From contig CAMPJJ010000003.1 of assembly GCA_946886855.1 (NCBI GenBank), forward strand, positions 1 to 64,000: a stretch of DNA of 64,000 nucleotides, in the 5' to 3' direction. A program made the position numbers and the translations under genes. The stretch is from an uncultured Roseateles sp. GTDB lineage: Bacteria; Pseudomonadota; Gammaproteobacteria; Burkholderiales; Burkholderiaceae. The notes beneath the pieces are model-generated. The model made no database searches. It was given only the letters and a program-made list of their open reading frames with translations, and had not been told where the DNA came from. Below are positions 63,301 through 64,000 of the stretch, piece by piece; the stretch's first letter is position 1; every line of letters starts with the position of its first letter.

Positions 63301-64000
63301 CCCGCCAGGTCGTAATCCTGCACCGTCGCGCCGACCTCGGGCTCGATCGTCTTGCACAGGCGCTGGCCCGCGTCGTAGACGTAGGCGCGCGTCACGCCGC
63401 CGCGCGTGATGCTCGTGGGTTTGCCGAAGGCATCGCGCACGATGCTGACCTGCACGCCCAGCGGTGCTTCGATGGTCTGGATGCTCGCCTCGTCGGGCTT
63501 GTCCAGCGCCCACATCGTCTGCGTCGTCTGGAAGCCGCGCGGGTTGGTGACGCGGGTCTTGAAGCCGGTCAGGTACTCCGTCTTCGTGCTCAGCGCGGTG
63601 ACGTCGCTGAGCTCGCTGTCGGCGTCGACCTGCGTCGGGCGGCCGATGGCGTCGTAGGTCGTGCGCTTGCCCGCCGGGCGCAGCGCCACGCTGGCGATGT
63701 CGCGCTGCGGATAACTCTCGTAGGTGACCCGGTTCTGCGTGTCGAAGGCCTTGACCACGACCTTGCGGGTGTTGGCCTCGTCGCTCGCGTCCCAGGTGCG
63801 GCTCATCACCGGACGCCACATCGCGTCGAAGTAGGTCACCGTGCGCGCGTTGCCCTTGCTCACCGACTGGCGCCAGTGGCCCGCCGGGATGCCGTACTCC
63901 TCGGTCGGCACGCCCGAGAAGGTCACCGTCGTGCCAGTGAAACCGCTGGGCGGCGTGATGCTCGCGAGCCGCCCCATCGCGTCGTAGCCGAAGCTCGACG
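60357..64000 (-). CDS. Rhs/YD-repeat polymorphic toxin, 5' partial, with ParB/Srx-like tip
   Basis: The frame is open to the window edge, so the N-terminus is outside; about 1214 residues are visible (numbering from the first Met at 63977). YD repeats (GYDAMGRL, YDALDRLTSA, YDGRNRLATV, YDERGNI) run to about residue 560. A Cys-rich insert (about 565-905) follows, then the RHS core (FTGHVQDSETNLVYMQQRYY and DPIPGRFLSVDPI) ending NPYLRVDPDG near 1036. The last 170 residues are the toxin tip: VTVTNDSIKAAL, then VVESYVGRLQAGEAAP and VIVDGNHRYVAG, like ParB/sulfiredoxin nuclease domains. The tip has lower GC than the core. Pentapeptide immunity candidate overlaps its stop. Confidence 0.9.
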   Translation of the reverse strand, partial: SSFGYDAMGRLASITPPSGFTGTTVTFSGVPTEEYGIPAGHWRQSVSKGNARTVTYFDAMWRPVMSRTWDASDEANTRKVVVKAFDTQNRVTYESYPQRDIASVALRPAGKRTTYDAIGRPTQVDADSELSDVTALSTKTEYLTGFKTRVTNPRGFQTTQTMWALDKPDEASIQTIEAPLGVQVSIVRDAFGKPTSITRGGVTRAYVYDAGQRLCKTIEPEVGATVQDYDLAGNVAWRAPGQALPGTTTCDTASVPASAKIAYGYDAIGQLLTTAYGDGSPGITRTYTPDAKLESIVSNGSTWVYGYNELRQLSSEILNFSGRQFSFAWNHNSAGDLASLVYPNGSTVAYTPNGLGEATTAGSYAAGVSYHPNGAVAGYTLGNGIAHTLTQNKRGLPLVNRDAGVLQDQYSYDENGNVAAIADQQEGVFNRSMGYDALDRLTSANAPGVWGNASYTYDAVDNITSATVGARASSMGYDGRNRLATVMTNGALYQYQYDERGNILSKGAQSYTFDLGNRMGSSNLGGTYQYDGHGRRTWIRNNDGSTRVQVYGQGGQLLWGAADEVQPDVPATIASYSCASGTLSGSQCLTTSTYGATPNGYVCNAGDSLSGTTCTHVTTSNYGASVASWSCNAGDSLSGSTCSHTYVANTYGASPVYACNAGDSLSGSTCTHVANVAATPVYACPGGYSLSGTTCSRTTTVVATISSYTCNGLGSPNASQQCIGTAIVSADESDQDRCLAANPYSLVFASSSRSGRNITCRFSAQPVYSCPSGGSLSGNQCTSTVTQAATVNSYSCSSGTVSDSSCLIPSNYGASIASWVCNGGDSLSGTTCSQYATSTYGATPSYVCNAGDSLSGSTCTHTASSTYGASVSAWACNAGDSLSGSTCTKTTASNATPNYSCASGTLSGSTCIGGRKQSETMYVYLAGKQIAEVTGGVTQYPHTDALGSPVAHSSAAGALLNRTRFEPYGFPAAGTKPSKATSVIGFTGHVQDSETNLVYMQQRYYDPIPGRFLSVDPIVTDANTGKGFGLYTYVDNNPYLRVDPDGRQSVNVYPNFSPMEYLKTLAVESAKFIGIASAGAGGTAIKGVEGAAAVVKAAEVAPKAAEAVTSARSVTVTNDSIKAALQGSELQTTQNAISKPVVESYVGRLQAGEAAPAIKVDGKVIVDGNHRYVAGRLVGQEPAQTAGTLSPSQAGKVQPVQNIKIDPSDWGNR

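Overview
The window is about 64 kb of GC-rich bacterial chromosome (high-60s % GC by eye), densely coding on both strands with short operons. The gene content points to a betaproteobacterium of the order Burkholderiales, most like the Roseateles/Mitsuaria/Rubrivivax group: a PEP-CTERM exported protein, a NorR/flavohaemoglobin pair, a vanadium-type haloperoxidase, a DUF2256/photolyase cluster, YqhD/YqhC and a Rhs polymorphic toxin. No rRNA, tRNA, CRISPR array, insertion sequence or intact prophage was seen. The genus is an inference from gene content, not from a marker gene.

Layout. 0-5 kb: MocR-type regulator, DUF1440/DUF4126-like membrane protein, sterol-desaturase-family oxygenase, MipA/OmpV-like outer membrane protein. 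5.3-12.3 kb: LuxR-type response regulator and a hybrid histidine kinase, MFS transporter, a candidate multi-hairpin small RNA (9534-9647), alpha/beta hydrolase, and an HD-domain/LuxR-HTH regulator. 12.3-17 kb: exported hydrolase, then a PEP-CTERM protein, its small periplasmic neighbour and a PA-domain zinc-protease-like protein ending in a strong terminator, then HU. 17-21 kb: dienoyl-CoA isomerase-like crotonase, and flavohaemoglobin divergent from norR (NO detoxification). 21-31 kb: dihaem oxidoreductase lipoprotein; a three-gene minus-strand set (DUF4166, TIGR01777 epimerase, large effector-like protein); then a sensor kinase/sigma-54 response regulator pair. 31-36.5 kb: SDR and divergent LysR regulator, epoxide-hydrolase-like enzyme, haloperoxidase, solute-binding-like protein.

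36.5-41 kb is a putative light/DNA-repair cluster: FAD oxidoreductase, DUF2256, photolyase-like protein with apparently swapped domain order, and an SDR without the usual Tyr, divergent from a MerR-family regulator. 41-48.5 kb: phosphoglucomutase, universal stress protein, esterase, MscS channel, glyoxalase-fold protein, an OmpA-like two-gene unit, a lipoprotein and a small Lys/Ala-rich periplasmic protein. 48.6-55 kb: DinG-like helicase, metallopeptidase/transglutaminase pair, DUF2789 protein, and a protein with an injection-system-like leader and the residue pattern of a 2-oxoglutarate/Fe(II) oxygenase. 55-59 kb: single-domain response regulator, YihY/BrkB protein, yqhD-yqhC.

The right end (59.2-64 kb, minus strand) is a Rhs locus that runs off the window. 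The Rhs protein has a long Cys-pair repeat insert and a ParB/sulfiredoxin-like C-terminal tip. A pentapeptide-repeat protein starts inside its stop codon (likely immunity), followed by a decayed Rhs fragment. This is the strongest candidate for an undescribed toxin-immunity system. A second lead is the 17-bp palindrome ATCAGCATTCTGCTGAT, found twice, each about 60 bp upstream of a start codon.
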